The notes beneath the pieces are model-generated. The model was not told the DNA's origin, did no database searches, and worked only from the letters and a program-made list of their open reading frames with translations. The position numbers were made by a program, and so were the translations under genes. From an uncultured Pseudomonadota bacterium (GTDB lineage Bacteria > Bdellovibrionota_B > Oligoflexia > Oligoflexales > CAIYRB01), in NCBI GenBank assembly GCA_903928445.1, contig CAIYRB010000181.1, positions 18,141 through 82,140 on the forward strand: 64,000 nt of DNA. The letters run 5' to 3'. Every line of letters begins with the position of its first letter. Position 1 is the first letter of the stretch. Positions 41,466 through 50,383 of the stretch are shown piece by piece.

Positions 41466-43667
41466 ATGAATTGGGATAGCTGCATCAAGCAGGCACGCGA
41501 TTGCCACACGAAACAAGCCTGGGAAGCATTATTTGATACCTTTGGTGAAGGCTTGGCAACGGGCAGCAACTCCAAACCGATCGAAGAGATCTTCAAGATA
41601 TTGCGCAGCGACCCCCAGAGTTTGCACTACGATCCGCGCATCTGGGGCCGGCTCATTCAGGGCTGTCTGTCGAGCTGGAACCTGGAACTTGGTCGAACCA
41701 TTGCCGAGCACACCAAGAAAATGGCCTCGCCCAAGGTCAATATCGCCGCGGCGCAGCTTTATTTAGATAGCGGCTCGCCCTCGACAACCAGGGACATCGC
41801 CAATCGCACGCTCCGCCTTGCCAATCTGCAACCCTCCGAACGAGTCCAGCTGGAGATGCTGGTAGCTAGTAGCTACGCTGAGGAGGGCAAAAGGCAAAAG
41901 GCCATCCGCCTTCTGAGCCAGCTGCGCAGTTCCCTACAAAACCTTGCTCCGGATCCACGAGAACGCTCCGACCTGCTGACCAACATGGGACGCATGCAGT
42001 TTTTTCTTGGTCGTTACGGCCAGGCTGCTGAGTTGTTTTACGAGGCGTCACAGCACTACCGTGCTTTAGAAGACTGGGAGGCTGCCGCCAAAACGATTTT
42101 CAACACCGCTGCTTGCCATCTTAACGGCGGCACTAAAAAGCGTGACGAAGCCTTCGTTATGATCGAGGAATGCCGGCGCCTTGCCGAAGCGCAAAATCTT
42201 CAAGGCCCGTTGTCGCATTGCGAAGCTGCTTACGGTATGGAAGCCTACCAACTCGGCGATTTTGCGGCCGCCCGTGAGCATCTGCGCCGGGCTCTGGAAT
42301 ATTTGCCGATCTCCGACAAAAGCTATCGTCGCCTGCATGTGCTGTCGATGCTCGCCTATACCTATTTGGCCATGGGCCGCTACCATCTCGCGCGCAAGTT
42401 CGGTCAGCAGACCTTTGACCTCGCCACTCTTGATGAGTCAGAGCGGCACAAGGCTCGCTACACGTCACTCCAGGCGGAACTCCTGTGGGAGGACGGGCTG
42501 GTTGAGGCGAGCCAGTCCTTGCTGAAAAGCACCACAGCACCCCTAGAAGCCCGCGGCGTGCATACCCTCGAGGAATTGGCCGCCGTAGCGCGCTATAATC
42601 TGCAATTGGCGCGATTAAACTACCGCGGGCCGAGCCCCAAGTACGACATCGATGAAGCGCTAAGAAAGAATCATCACGCCTGGCTCGATCACTTATATGC
42701 CTTGGGCGAAATCGCCTTAAACGTCGGTGATTTGCTGGGAGCTGACAAATACTTTGCCGAATGCCTGAGTAAAGGCCGTAACATCAGCGACCGCTTCCAC
42801 GAGGCCCTGGGCTTACTGGGACTCATCAAGTCCCTGCTGACGCAGCGACGAACGGCCGAGATCACGCCGCTTTTTCGCGAGTTTGAGATCGTCATTGCGC
42901 GGCTCGGAGAGACCCCGCTAAAAATGCAAGCGCTGTTTATCCAGGCTGCCAGCAGCTACCAGCTAGGCAACTTTGCCGAATGCGAGCGCCTCCTCCGTCA
43001 GGCCATGAAGAACAGCCGGCAAAGCTTTGCCGACAAGTTTGTCCTAACTTGCTGGGTGGCGACGATCGAAGGTAGGTCGTCACGCCTTACCGCCGACTGG
43101 CAAACCCAGATGGTTGCCCGGTACACCAGACATTTTTTTGCGCCATCGCTCGAAGCGATAGACGATCGTCACTTTCGCGTCAGTCAGCACTATATCGTCA
43201 GCTTAGAGCGCCATCCCTCACTGGCCGACCTGCTGCATTACCTGCTGATGAAAAGCAGCTTCAGCGCCACCACGTCCGAAATTCAGACCAGCGTCTGGAA
43301 ACAAAGCCTCCACACCCAAGGCTGGCAGCAAAAAATCCGCAATACCATCATGCGCCTGCGCGACTTTTTCCCGTACACGATCGCGCCAATACTGATGCAC
43401 GCGGAGACTATCGCGCTATTTCGCGAGGCTATCACCATCTATCCGCCGCAGCGAGCCGGGTTGGCCGCAAGCGACGAAATCATCCGCCTTCTCGACGACG
43501 TCCCGATGTCTAGCGTTGAACTCGCGCGCCGGTTAAAGATTTCACCAGCAACGACCAAGCGCATCCTCAAACGACTCATGGACGAACACAGTATTCAAGT
43601 CGTGAAACAAGGGCGACATGTTGTCTATAAAGCCCAGCTGACGAGCGGGGCTGAGGCGCCAACTTGA
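41466..43667 (+). CDS. TPR-repeat protein with C-terminal winged helix
   Basis: A 733-residue protein. From about residue 60 to 560 it is a string of helical repeats of the TPR kind (for example RSDLLTNMGRMQFFLGRYGQ and LSMLAYTYLAMGRYHLARKF). The last 65 residues are a MarR/FaeA-like winged helix: SDEIIRLLDDVPMSSVELAR, RLKISPATTKRILKRLMDEH and a wing VKQGRHVVYKAQ. This suggests a large transcription regulator, architecturally like TPR-sensor LuxR/MalT-type proteins but without a nucleotide-binding domain. The start ATG 41466 has only a weak ribosome binding site. It is divergent from the secreted protease gene, which may be its target. Confidence 0.65.
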   Translation: MNWDSCIKQARDCHTKQAWEALFDTFGEGLATGSNSKPIEEIFKILRSDPQSLHYDPRIWGRLIQGCLSSWNLELGRTIAEHTKKMASPKVNIAAAQLYLDSGSPSTTRDIANRTLRLANLQPSERVQLEMLVASSYAEEGKRQKAIRLLSQLRSSLQNLAPDPRERSDLLTNMGRMQFFLGRYGQAAELFYEASQHYRALEDWEAAAKTIFNTAACHLNGGTKKRDEAFVMIEECRRLAEAQNLQGPLSHCEAAYGMEAYQLGDFAAAREHLRRALEYLPISDKSYRRLHVLSMLAYTYLAMGRYHLARKFGQQTFDLATLDESERHKARYTSLQAELLWEDGLVEASQSLLKSTTAPLEARGVHTLEELAAVARYNLQLARLNYRGPSPKYDIDEALRKNHHAWLDHLYALGEIALNVGDLLGADKYFAECLSKGRNISDRFHEALGLLGLIKSLLTQRRTAEITPLFREFEIVIARLGETPLKMQALFIQAASSYQLGNFAECERLLRQAMKNSRQSFADKFVLTCWVATIEGRSSRLTADWQTQMVARYTRHFFAPSLEAIDDRHFRVSQHYIVSLERHPSLADLLHYLLMKSSFSATTSEIQTSVWKQSLHTQGWQQKIRNTIMRLRDFFPYTIAPILMHAETIALFREAITIYPPQRAGLAASDEIIRLLDDVPMSSVELARRLKISPATTKRILKRLMDEHSIQVVKQGRHVVYKAQLTSGAEAPT

Positions 43668-43672
43668 GACAG

Positions 43673-45247
43673 TCACAGGACGATATTGGTCGATAGAAAG
43701 CGCGACGTATCGCCGTCCAAAATCCCGCGGATCAGTGTCTTTCCCGAGGCGTCCTGTTTTGCCGCAACCATCGAACGGATGGAAAAGGAACGAAGTGCAT
43801 CATAGACGCTAAGAGTCCCCTCAGCTGAGTCCTTCCTTCCGGTAAAAGGAAACACATCTGGTCCGCGTTGGCACTGCGTATTGAGATTGATGCGGCAAAC
43901 CTGATTGACCAGGCGATCGATCAGCGGCCCAATGACTTCGGGATTGCTGCCAAACAGGCTAACTTGTGCGCCATATTTAGACTCGACCATATAGGTTAAG
44001 ACGGTGCCGACATCATCAAATGGCACGATTGGTACGACTGGCCCAAACTGCTCTTCTTGGGCAAGGCGCGCGGTCAGCGGTACGTCTGTCAATACCGCAG
44101 GGTAGAACAACGCGCCATCGACTCTCCCGCCACGATCTGGATTGGCTAGCTTGGCACCGCGGCTTTGTGCATCGGCAATGAGGCTAGTAAGGTACGCCGG
44201 CTTTTCGGTGTCAGGTAGTGGAGTGATTTGCACATCAGGCTCCCAGGGCATCCCGCACTTCAGGGCGTCAACCTTCAGCACAAAGCGGCGGGTAAACTCG
44301 AAGACGAGCGAACGATGAACAAACAGCAGCTTTAGGGCCGTGCAGCGTTGACCGTTAAACGATAACGAACCACGTAAACACTCGTTCACCGCCAGATCGA
44401 GATCGCAATCCGCTAGGACAATAGCCGGGTTCTTTGCGTCGAGTCCAAGGATCGACCGGAAACGATTGGGATGGGGGTGCTCTTGCTTGATGCGGTTGGC
44501 GACAGGACTCGAACCAATAAAGGCCAATACATCGATTAGGCCAGTCTTGACCGCCGGTCCGACGATCTCACGTCCGTGACCATTCAAAATGTTAACGACA
44601 CCCGCGGGAAAACAATCGCGAAAGGGCTCCAACAGTAGGTCCCAAAATAACTGGCCGTACCGTGGCACTTTGACGACCAAGACATTGCCCATGATCAGGG
44701 CGGGGATCAGCGTTGTAAATGTCTCATTGAGGGGGTAGTTGAATGGACCCATACACAGCGTCACGCCCAGTGGTGCACGGCGTATTTGTGCCAGTAGGCC
44801 GCCGGCAAACTGGAAGCGGCTGGCATCGCGCTCAAGTTGCTTGACCTCCTCGAGGGTGTCGTTGATATAGGTGATCGTCCGATCGAATTCACTTTGGGCA
44901 TCGACCCAACTCTTGCCGATTTCCCACATAAGTAGCTGGCAGATCTGCTTGCGAAGCGGCAGCATTCGGTCGCGAAATTGCGTCACCGCCGCCAGGCGCT
45001 CTTCCGTCCTGGCCAAAGGCCAGGGGCCCTGACCTCGGGCCCAGGCGATGCGAGCCGCATCGACCGCCGACAGAAAAAGTTCTTTATCGACGTTAGGGGT
45101 TTCTCCAATCAGCGTCGGACCCATGGTGCCGATGGCGGTGCTTTGGCTAAAGACCTGCTTGCGCGCGTAGCCGCTCTCATGAACGGTGCCACCGATCAGG
45201 ATACGCCCTTTGAGGTTTGGGGCGTTGGCTGGTATCGCAGCGTTCAT
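43673..45247 (-). CDS. gapN: NADP-dependent glyceraldehyde-3-phosphate dehydrogenase (GapN-like)
   Basis: A 524-residue aldehyde dehydrogenase most like the non-phosphorylating GAPDH group, which oxidises glyceraldehyde 3-phosphate to 3-phosphoglycerate with NADP and bypasses ATP formation. Markers: GPFNYPLNETFTTLIPALIM, SFNGQRCTALK with catalytic Cys302, and RINLNTQCQRGPDVFPFTGR, close to the QCQRGPD loop of plant/bacterial GapN. Where most ALDHs have ELGGK, the sequence is GLDAKNP (268-274), so the usual general-base glutamate is missing. The start ATG 45247 has GAGG six bases upstream. It converges on the TPR/winged-helix gene. Confidence 0.8.
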   Translation of the reverse strand: MNAAIPANAPNLKGRILIGGTVHESGYARKQVFSQSTAIGTMGPTLIGETPNVDKELFLSAVDAARIAWARGQGPWPLARTEERLAAVTQFRDRMLPLRKQICQLLMWEIGKSWVDAQSEFDRTITYINDTLEEVKQLERDASRFQFAGGLLAQIRRAPLGVTLCMGPFNYPLNETFTTLIPALIMGNVLVVKVPRYGQLFWDLLLEPFRDCFPAGVVNILNGHGREIVGPAVKTGLIDVLAFIGSSPVANRIKQEHPHPNRFRSILGLDAKNPAIVLADCDLDLAVNECLRGSLSFNGQRCTALKLLFVHRSLVFEFTRRFVLKVDALKCGMPWEPDVQITPLPDTEKPAYLTSLIADAQSRGAKLANPDRGGRVDGALFYPAVLTDVPLTARLAQEEQFGPVVPIVPFDDVGTVLTYMVESKYGAQVSLFGSNPEVIGPLIDRLVNQVCRINLNTQCQRGPDVFPFTGRKDSAEGTLSVYDALRSFSIRSMVAAKQDASGKTLIRGILDGDTSRFLSTNIVL

Positions 45248-45273
45248 AGTGCACCTCATGATGGATTTTCTTT

Positions 45274-45294
45274 ACCCATATCACGACTATGGGT
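45274..45294. promoter_or_regulatory. Inverted repeat upstream of gapN (candidate operator)
   Basis: ACCCATA (45274-45280) and TATGGGT (45288-45294) are perfect seven-base arms separated by seven bases. The centre is 37 bases upstream of the gapN start, where an operator would act on its promoter. Confidence 0.45.
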
Positions 45295-45434
45295 TTAATG
45301 CGAAGACCGTCGCGGCGCCAAGGGGCGGTTGGCTGACATATCGTTGTGGCCATCGGCCTTAGTGGCTGCTAAAAGCTTGCAATAGAATTTACTTCGATAG
45401 AAACCCTCGGCCCATGGGCTGATCGGAGCTGCCG

Positions 45435-46208
45435 ATGCCATCAATAGCGACGAAGACCGTGACATTGACCGTTGCCGATCACACCGTCATGGCAGCATAC
45501 GTCGCCATCCCTGAGCAGCCTTCAGGTGCCGCCGTATTGGTGCTGCAGGAGGCCTTTGGCGTTACTCGGCACATCCGCAGCGTCGCTGACCATTTTGCGG
45601 CGCAAGGATACCTAGCGATCGCTCCGGAGCTATTCCACCGTACTGCGCCGCAAGGTTTTGAAGGGCCTTATGCTGACTTCAAGGCGGTCGCTCCCCATTG
45701 CTACGCGATCACCCAGGGCGGCCTTTCTGCAGATCTGGACGCTGCATTCGCCTGGCTCAATACTCAGCCTGGAACGATCAAAGATCGGATTGGCTGCATA
45801 GGCTTTTGCATGGGGGGCCGAGCCGCCTTTCTCGCCAATGCGCTGCTACCGATCAAAGCCGCGGTGTCAGCCTACGGCGGCGGCATCGCCCCGGATCTGT
45901 TGCACCTCGCCACCAAGCAAAGCGGTCCGCTCATGCTCATTTGGGGTGGCATCGACAAACATATTGACGAAGCCCAGCGCAGTGCAGTCCGCACGGCCTT
46001 AGCCGAGGCCGGCAAGGAGTTTAGCGACACTTTGTATGCAACGGCCGACCATGGCTTTTTCTGTCCCGATCGCCCGGCCTACAATGCCACCGCTTCTAGC
46101 CAAGGTTGGTCAGCCGTCGATGCCTTTTTTAAGCTTCATCTTTGCGACTTTGCGGCACTGCGCGCGAGCCGCTCCAAGCCACGGGAAGTCACCCATGGAT
46201 CCTTATAG
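45435..46208 (+). CDS. Dienelactone hydrolase family protein
   Basis: A 257-residue alpha/beta hydrolase. The DLH signature is visible: LVLQEAFGVTRHIRSVADHF, the nucleophile loop GFCMGG with Cys125, Asp174 in LIWGGIDKHID and His206 in ADHGFFCPDR. Members hydrolyse dienelactones in aromatic degradation, but many are general carboxylesterases; with no catechol pathway gene in the window, the substrate is open. ATG 45435 has GGAG nearby. The stop overlaps the glycosyltransferase start by 14 bases, indicating co-transcription. Confidence 0.88.
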   Translation: MPSIATKTVTLTVADHTVMAAYVAIPEQPSGAAVLVLQEAFGVTRHIRSVADHFAAQGYLAIAPELFHRTAPQGFEGPYADFKAVAPHCYAITQGGLSADLDAAFAWLNTQPGTIKDRIGCIGFCMGGRAAFLANALLPIKAAVSAYGGGIAPDLLHLATKQSGPLMLIWGGIDKHIDEAQRSAVRTALAEAGKEFSDTLYATADHGFFCPDRPAYNATASSQGWSAVDAFFKLHLCDFAALRASRSKPREVTHGSL

Positions 46209-47166
46209 CTTACCTGCACTACACGAAATTTTTGCAAAAGAATGCGATCTGGACGGCTTTCTTGGCCGTTTGCTTGATCCGTTCAGTCGCACCCAGCTCG
46301 ACCGTCTTGGCCGACTGTTCGCGACGAACCATCCATCGCAACAGCGTGGCGAGGTGCGCGCAACGATCCCCAAAGTCATCCACCAAATCTGGATTGGACC
46401 AAAGCCACTTCCCGAGCCTTATAAGAAGTTCATGGCGGGCTGGCGCCAGCACTACCCCGACTGGGAGCATCGCTTGTGGACCGATGCCGAGGTGAAGCGG
46501 CTTGACTACAATACGCGAGATATCGTTGATGCCAGCAGCTGCTACGGCCAGAAAACCGACATCATTCGGGCGGAGATTTTGTTTGAGCAAGGCGGGCTTT
46601 ATATCGATACCGACTATGAATCGATTAAGCCCCTCTCCGAGATACACGATTACTTCGACTTTTACGGTACGCTCCGGGCGATTCCACTCCTCTATCTGGC
46701 TAGCCCGACGACCTATCCGAGTCCCCTACTGGCATGCAACTCGATGATCGGCAGTCGTCCGGGCCACCCGATCCTTGCTGCCTATCTTGATAAAGTCCGA
46801 GATATCAGCCGTCATCCCTCTTACTTTGAGTTAAGCATCGCCGAGCGCCTGACTCTAGCCAGGGTGAAGTTTTCAAAAGCGCAAGTACAGCGCATTAAAG
46901 AAACCACCATAAAGACATATATTCCATACCATTACGCGGTGTTGGATCAAATTCAAAGCAGCCAAGATCGAAACATCATGTTCCCGCCAACCTATTTCAA
47001 TCCGATCGACACTTGGCATTCTTACCGCTTCATCTTTTGGCGTTACTGGATGCGGCGTGCCGAATACTGGTCCAAGCACCAGAAGGGGCCGATTCGAACC
47101 TATCTACGGCCGCTTCCAGATACTTTTGCCATCCATCACTCAAAGGCCTCGTGGGCCGGGTTGTGA
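46195..47166 (+). CDS. DXD-motif glycosyltransferase (OCH1/Gly_transf_sug type)
   Basis: A 323-residue nucleotide-sugar glycosyltransferase. The fold markers are IPKVIHQIWIGPKPLP (58-73), a W-T-D region after YPDWEHRLW, and QKTDIIRAEILFEQGGLYID, ending with the metal-binding DTD at 138-140. Such enzymes act in lipooligosaccharide, capsule or toxin-like glycosylation; the acceptor is unknown. The start ATG 46195 (MDPYSLPALHE) overlaps the hydrolase 3' end. A strong hairpin follows the stop. Confidence 0.82.
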   Translation: MDPYSLPALHEIFAKECDLDGFLGRLLDPFSRTQLDRLGRLFATNHPSQQRGEVRATIPKVIHQIWIGPKPLPEPYKKFMAGWRQHYPDWEHRLWTDAEVKRLDYNTRDIVDASSCYGQKTDIIRAEILFEQGGLYIDTDYESIKPLSEIHDYFDFYGTLRAIPLLYLASPTTYPSPLLACNSMIGSRPGHPILAAYLDKVRDISRHPSYFELSIAERLTLARVKFSKAQVQRIKETTIKTYIPYHYAVLDQIQSSQDRNIMFPPTYFNPIDTWHSYRFIFWRYWMRRAEYWSKHQKGPIRTYLRPLPDTFAIHHSKASWAGL

Positions 47167-47208
47167 AAAAAAAAAACGGAACTAGGGTTGAACCTGGTCC
47201 CGCTGTTT
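47166..47208. terminator. Bidirectional intrinsic terminator between convergent genes
   Basis: CGGAACTAGG (47177-47186) and CCTGGTCCCG (47193-47202) form a ten-base stem with one mismatch and one G-T pair. On the minus strand it is followed by eleven Ts (complement of the A-run at 47166-47176) and serves the amine-oxidase gene. On the plus strand CTGTTTTA follows. The A-run overlaps the glycosyltransferase stop codon. Confidence 0.85.
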
Positions 47209-47229
47209 TACGGTCGCCGCCAAGGGGCA

Positions 47230-48567
47230 TTAAATGGCTACTCGCTGATCCAAGGCGTGGGCTGCTTCATACCCGGTACGCATGGCCCCATCGACCGTAG
47301 CGGTAGATAGATAATCGCCGGCGAACACCAGCGGCCCTTTTTGTTGCTTACCGACCTCTGCCGCCGCTCGGTAACGACCGACCGCATGGATGGGAATGGC
47401 CTCGCGCCGCTGGATCATCTGCAACGGTTCGGCGCGTAGAGGTAGATCTGGGCTAAGTTCTCGAGCCAAGCGCCACGCATGCGTGTAAAGATCACGCTCT
47501 GACATGTCCAGCGTGGCTTTGCTTTCTTCGGCGGTCAGATAAACACTGATCGCTTCTTGGCCGCTGCGCGCCTCGCCTCTGGTTTGCAATTTGTGACTGT
47601 TGAAGTTCAGCCCGGCGACCCGATGGTCTTTTGGGCCACAGGGCAGCAGACAGCTCATTTTCGGCAGCTTAACGCCTTTGTCGATCACAAAGACCAGGTG
47701 GGTATTGGGCACATAGGTTTGGCTTTTCAGGAACGACCGCACCGTATCTGGAACAATGCGCTCGTCTAGGCCGGCGGTGATCTTTGCCGCGACACTGCCA
47801 GTGGTCGCGACAATAACCTCGTCATAGGTATGCTCCGGCCCGTCGGCCAGAGTGGCGCCCGTGATCTTAAACTTAGCTCCACTTGGCTTGATCTGATCGA
47901 CGGTGATACCAGTCCGCACATCTAAATGAGCGGCCAACCTCGTGCAAACAAAGTTCATGCCCTGGCGAAAGGTGTAGAAGCGAGCGGTCGCTGCTTTTGC
48001 CTGCAACGCCAACATCAGTGAGCGTGAGATCGACTCGCACGAAAAAAACCAAAAGGGTTCGATTCCTGGTCGCACCAGATACTGATAGGCGCGCTCACCG
48101 ACACGTTTGACGGCGTCGTCGCGTACCGAAGCGTCGTCAAAAGGGGCCAATGAGGCGGCCGAGCTAAGGTCTAAGTGCCGGTACTTGGCAAAGATGAGCG
48201 CGGTCTGCATCGCCATGCTGAGCTTGGCCCGGGTCCCAAGAAAGGTGAAATTGGCGAACGATGCCGTCGATCCTAGGGTGAAGTCAGCGACTTTCTCGCC
48301 GTCGGTCAGGGCGTTGGAACGCGACAGGTTGGTGATCTCGCTTTCAAGCCCAAGCTTCGTGATGAGGCCCCAGAGAGTTGGGTAAAAATTGGTAAAAAAG
48401 CCGGCTCCTGAATCGACCACCCAGCCTTGATCGTGCCACGAGGTCGTGCGCCCGCCAACGGACTTAGCCTGTTCGTACAGCACCACTTCGCGTCCTTGCT
48501 GCTGCAGCAAATGCGCAGCGTAACACCCAGCAGGTCCTGCTCCAATCACAGCCGTCCGTCGCGCCAT
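47230..48567 (-). CDS. FAD-dependent amine oxidase/NAD(P)-binding family protein
   Basis: A 445-residue flavoprotein. The dinucleotide-binding motif AVIGAGPAGCYAAHLL (GxGxxG at 9-14) with an acidic end at YEQAKSVGGRTTSWHDQGW, the second FAD motif DSGAGFFT and the C-terminal LVFAGDYLSTATVDGAMRTG all match the amine oxidase/protoporphyrinogen oxidase-like superfamily. Renalase-like, squalene-desaturase-like and PPO-like functions cannot be separated by eye; hemH lies 6 kb away but not in an operon with it. The start ATG 48567 has GAGGGG upstream. Confidence 0.78.
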   Translation of the reverse strand: MARRTAVIGAGPAGCYAAHLLQQQGREVVLYEQAKSVGGRTTSWHDQGWVVDSGAGFFTNFYPTLWGLITKLGLESEITNLSRSNALTDGEKVADFTLGSTASFANFTFLGTRAKLSMAMQTALIFAKYRHLDLSSAASLAPFDDASVRDDAVKRVGERAYQYLVRPGIEPFWFFSCESISRSLMLALQAKAATARFYTFRQGMNFVCTRLAAHLDVRTGITVDQIKPSGAKFKITGATLADGPEHTYDEVIVATTGSVAAKITAGLDERIVPDTVRSFLKSQTYVPNTHLVFVIDKGVKLPKMSCLLPCGPKDHRVAGLNFNSHKLQTRGEARSGQEAISVYLTAEESKATLDMSERDLYTHAWRLARELSPDLPLRAEPLQMIQRREAIPIHAVGRYRAAAEVGKQQKGPLVFAGDYLSTATVDGAMRTGYEAAHALDQRVAI

Positions 48568-48809
48568 AGTTCCCCTCAAAGCAAATAAGAGTTAATTATA
48601 AACCTCGCATTAATAGCTTAGGCGACCGGCCGGCATTAGGTCAAATAACCTACGGACGCTGCAGCGCGGGGTGGATGATTCGGTTGGCTCCAAGATGCTG
48701 TCTGCTGTGTCAATGAGTCCGGAGGGTTGCAGGAAGTGCCTGACCCCGAATGGCTCTCGTGGTATGACACGTTCCTTCGCTAGCCAGCTCACCCAGGATC
48801 CCAGAATAT

Positions 48810-50234
48810 ATGCATGCTCCACACCCAAGCACGGTCCAAGCCGCGGCCTCCTTCGCACAGACGAATTTGCCCAAAGATCTGCTGGCCGTGGTCGGTGAGT
48901 TGGGGTTTAGCCAAATGACCGAAGTCCAGGCTCGCGCTGTCCCGGCTTTGCTCGAAGGCCGCGATATTATTGGCCAGGCTAAGACCGGCAGCGGTAAGAC
49001 CCTGGCCTACGCCTTGCCCCTTTTGGCGAGCATCCGGCTCGACGGGCGGCGGCTTCAGGCCGTGGTGCTGTGTCCCACTCGGGAGTTGTGCTCGCAGGTG
49101 GCGCGCGAGATCCGTAAATTCGGCCGGCGACTCCCCGGGCTGCAGGTGCTCCCACTTGCCGGCGGTCAACCGCTGCGCTCCCAGTACGGTGCCTTGGAAA
49201 AAGGCGTCCACGTGGTGGTTGGCACACCGGGTCGGATCCTCGATCACCTGCGGCGGGGCACGCTAAAGCTGCAAGATTTAACCTACGTTGTCTTAGACGA
49301 AGCTGATCGCATGCTGGACATGGGCTTTCAAGATGACATGGAGGCGATCTTTGCCGCTGCGCCCCGCAAACGCCAGACGGTGTTCTTTTCTGCAACGTTT
49401 CCGCAGACCATGCTGGCGATGAGCAGCTCACTGCAGCAGAGTCCTTTGCGCATCACCGTCGCAGACAGCTGCGAGGCGCCGAGCATCCGGCAGATCGTCT
49501 ATCCCGCTGGCCTCAGTGATAAGGCCTTAGTCCTGCGTCGCGTGCTACAGGAGCACGCGCCAAAGTCGGCGATCGTCTTTTGTAACTTTAAGGCAGGTGC
49601 CGCAGAACTGGCCGAGGCCCTAAACGTCGAGGGTATCAGTGCTGATGCGCTGCATGGGGATTTGGAGCAGCCTGAGCGCGATCGGGTTTTGGCGAAGTTT
49701 CGCAATCAGAGTATCCGCGTGCTGGTTGCAACCGACGTGGCGGCGCGTGGCATCGATATCGTGGACCTCGATTTGGTCTGCAATGTCGACCTTCCGGCTA
49801 AACCAGAAACCTATGTGCACCGCATCGGACGTACCGGTCGTGCTGGCAAAGCAGGCCTTGCCGTATCGTTGATCACACCGCGCGAAGAGGCCAAGGTCGA
49901 GATGATTGAGGCGTTGACTGGAAGTCCGATCGAGCGTGGCCGCTTTACCGACCGTTCGGCACCGAGTAAAAGCTCGGCACCGGCCTTGACGAACGCGGCC
50001 ATGGTGACCTTGTATATTTCTGGCGGTCGCAAGGAGAAGGTCCGTCCCGGCGATATTCTAGGGGCCTTAACCGGCGAGGCCGGTGGACTCGCTGGTGCCG
50101 ATATCGGCAAGATCGAAATCCATGATCACTTTGCCTATGTGGCCATACGGTCTCACCTGGCTGATGCAGCAGTCACTAGCCTGCGTGACGGCCGCATCAA
50201 GGGTCGCAAGTTCCAGGTCGAGCGGGTTCGCTAA
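48810..50234 (+). CDS. DEAD-box RNA helicase (DbpA-like)
   Basis: A 474-residue RNA helicase. Motif I AKTGSGKT (57-64), motif II DEAD (163-166), SAT (194-196) and motif VI HRIGRTGR (near 338) are present. The last 77 residues (MVTLYISGGRKEKVRPGDIL onwards) match the DbpA RNA-binding domain, which in E. coli recognises hairpin 92 of 23S rRNA, so this probably acts in 50S assembly. The start ATG 48810 has a weak ribosome binding site. Other DEAD proteins of the RhlE/CsdA types lack this tail. Confidence 0.92.
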   Translation: MHAPHPSTVQAAASFAQTNLPKDLLAVVGELGFSQMTEVQARAVPALLEGRDIIGQAKTGSGKTLAYALPLLASIRLDGRRLQAVVLCPTRELCSQVAREIRKFGRRLPGLQVLPLAGGQPLRSQYGALEKGVHVVVGTPGRILDHLRRGTLKLQDLTYVVLDEADRMLDMGFQDDMEAIFAAAPRKRQTVFFSATFPQTMLAMSSSLQQSPLRITVADSCEAPSIRQIVYPAGLSDKALVLRRVLQEHAPKSAIVFCNFKAGAAELAEALNVEGISADALHGDLEQPERDRVLAKFRNQSIRVLVATDVAARGIDIVDLDLVCNVDLPAKPETYVHRIGRTGRAGKAGLAVSLITPREEAKVEMIEALTGSPIERGRFTDRSAPSKSSAPALTNAAMVTLYISGGRKEKVRPGDILGALTGEAGGLAGADIGKIEIHDHFAYVAIRSHLADAAVTSLRDGRIKGRKFQVERVR

Positions 50235-50383
50235 CCACGCCTGCTACATGCCTGATTTGGCTGCTTTTCCCGGCCTTTGTGCCTGGGCGAGGTCGTGGTG
50301 TGGCAGTGCCCAAGCAGGTCGTGGACTAGTCCATAAAGTTCAGTTATTCTAAATCTTTGGCCTATTAGCGCGGAGTGGTGACG

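Noticed and set aside
48637..48655. Short inverted repeat AGGT/ACCT between the amine-oxidase and helicase genes
   Set aside because: Too short and common to support an operator.
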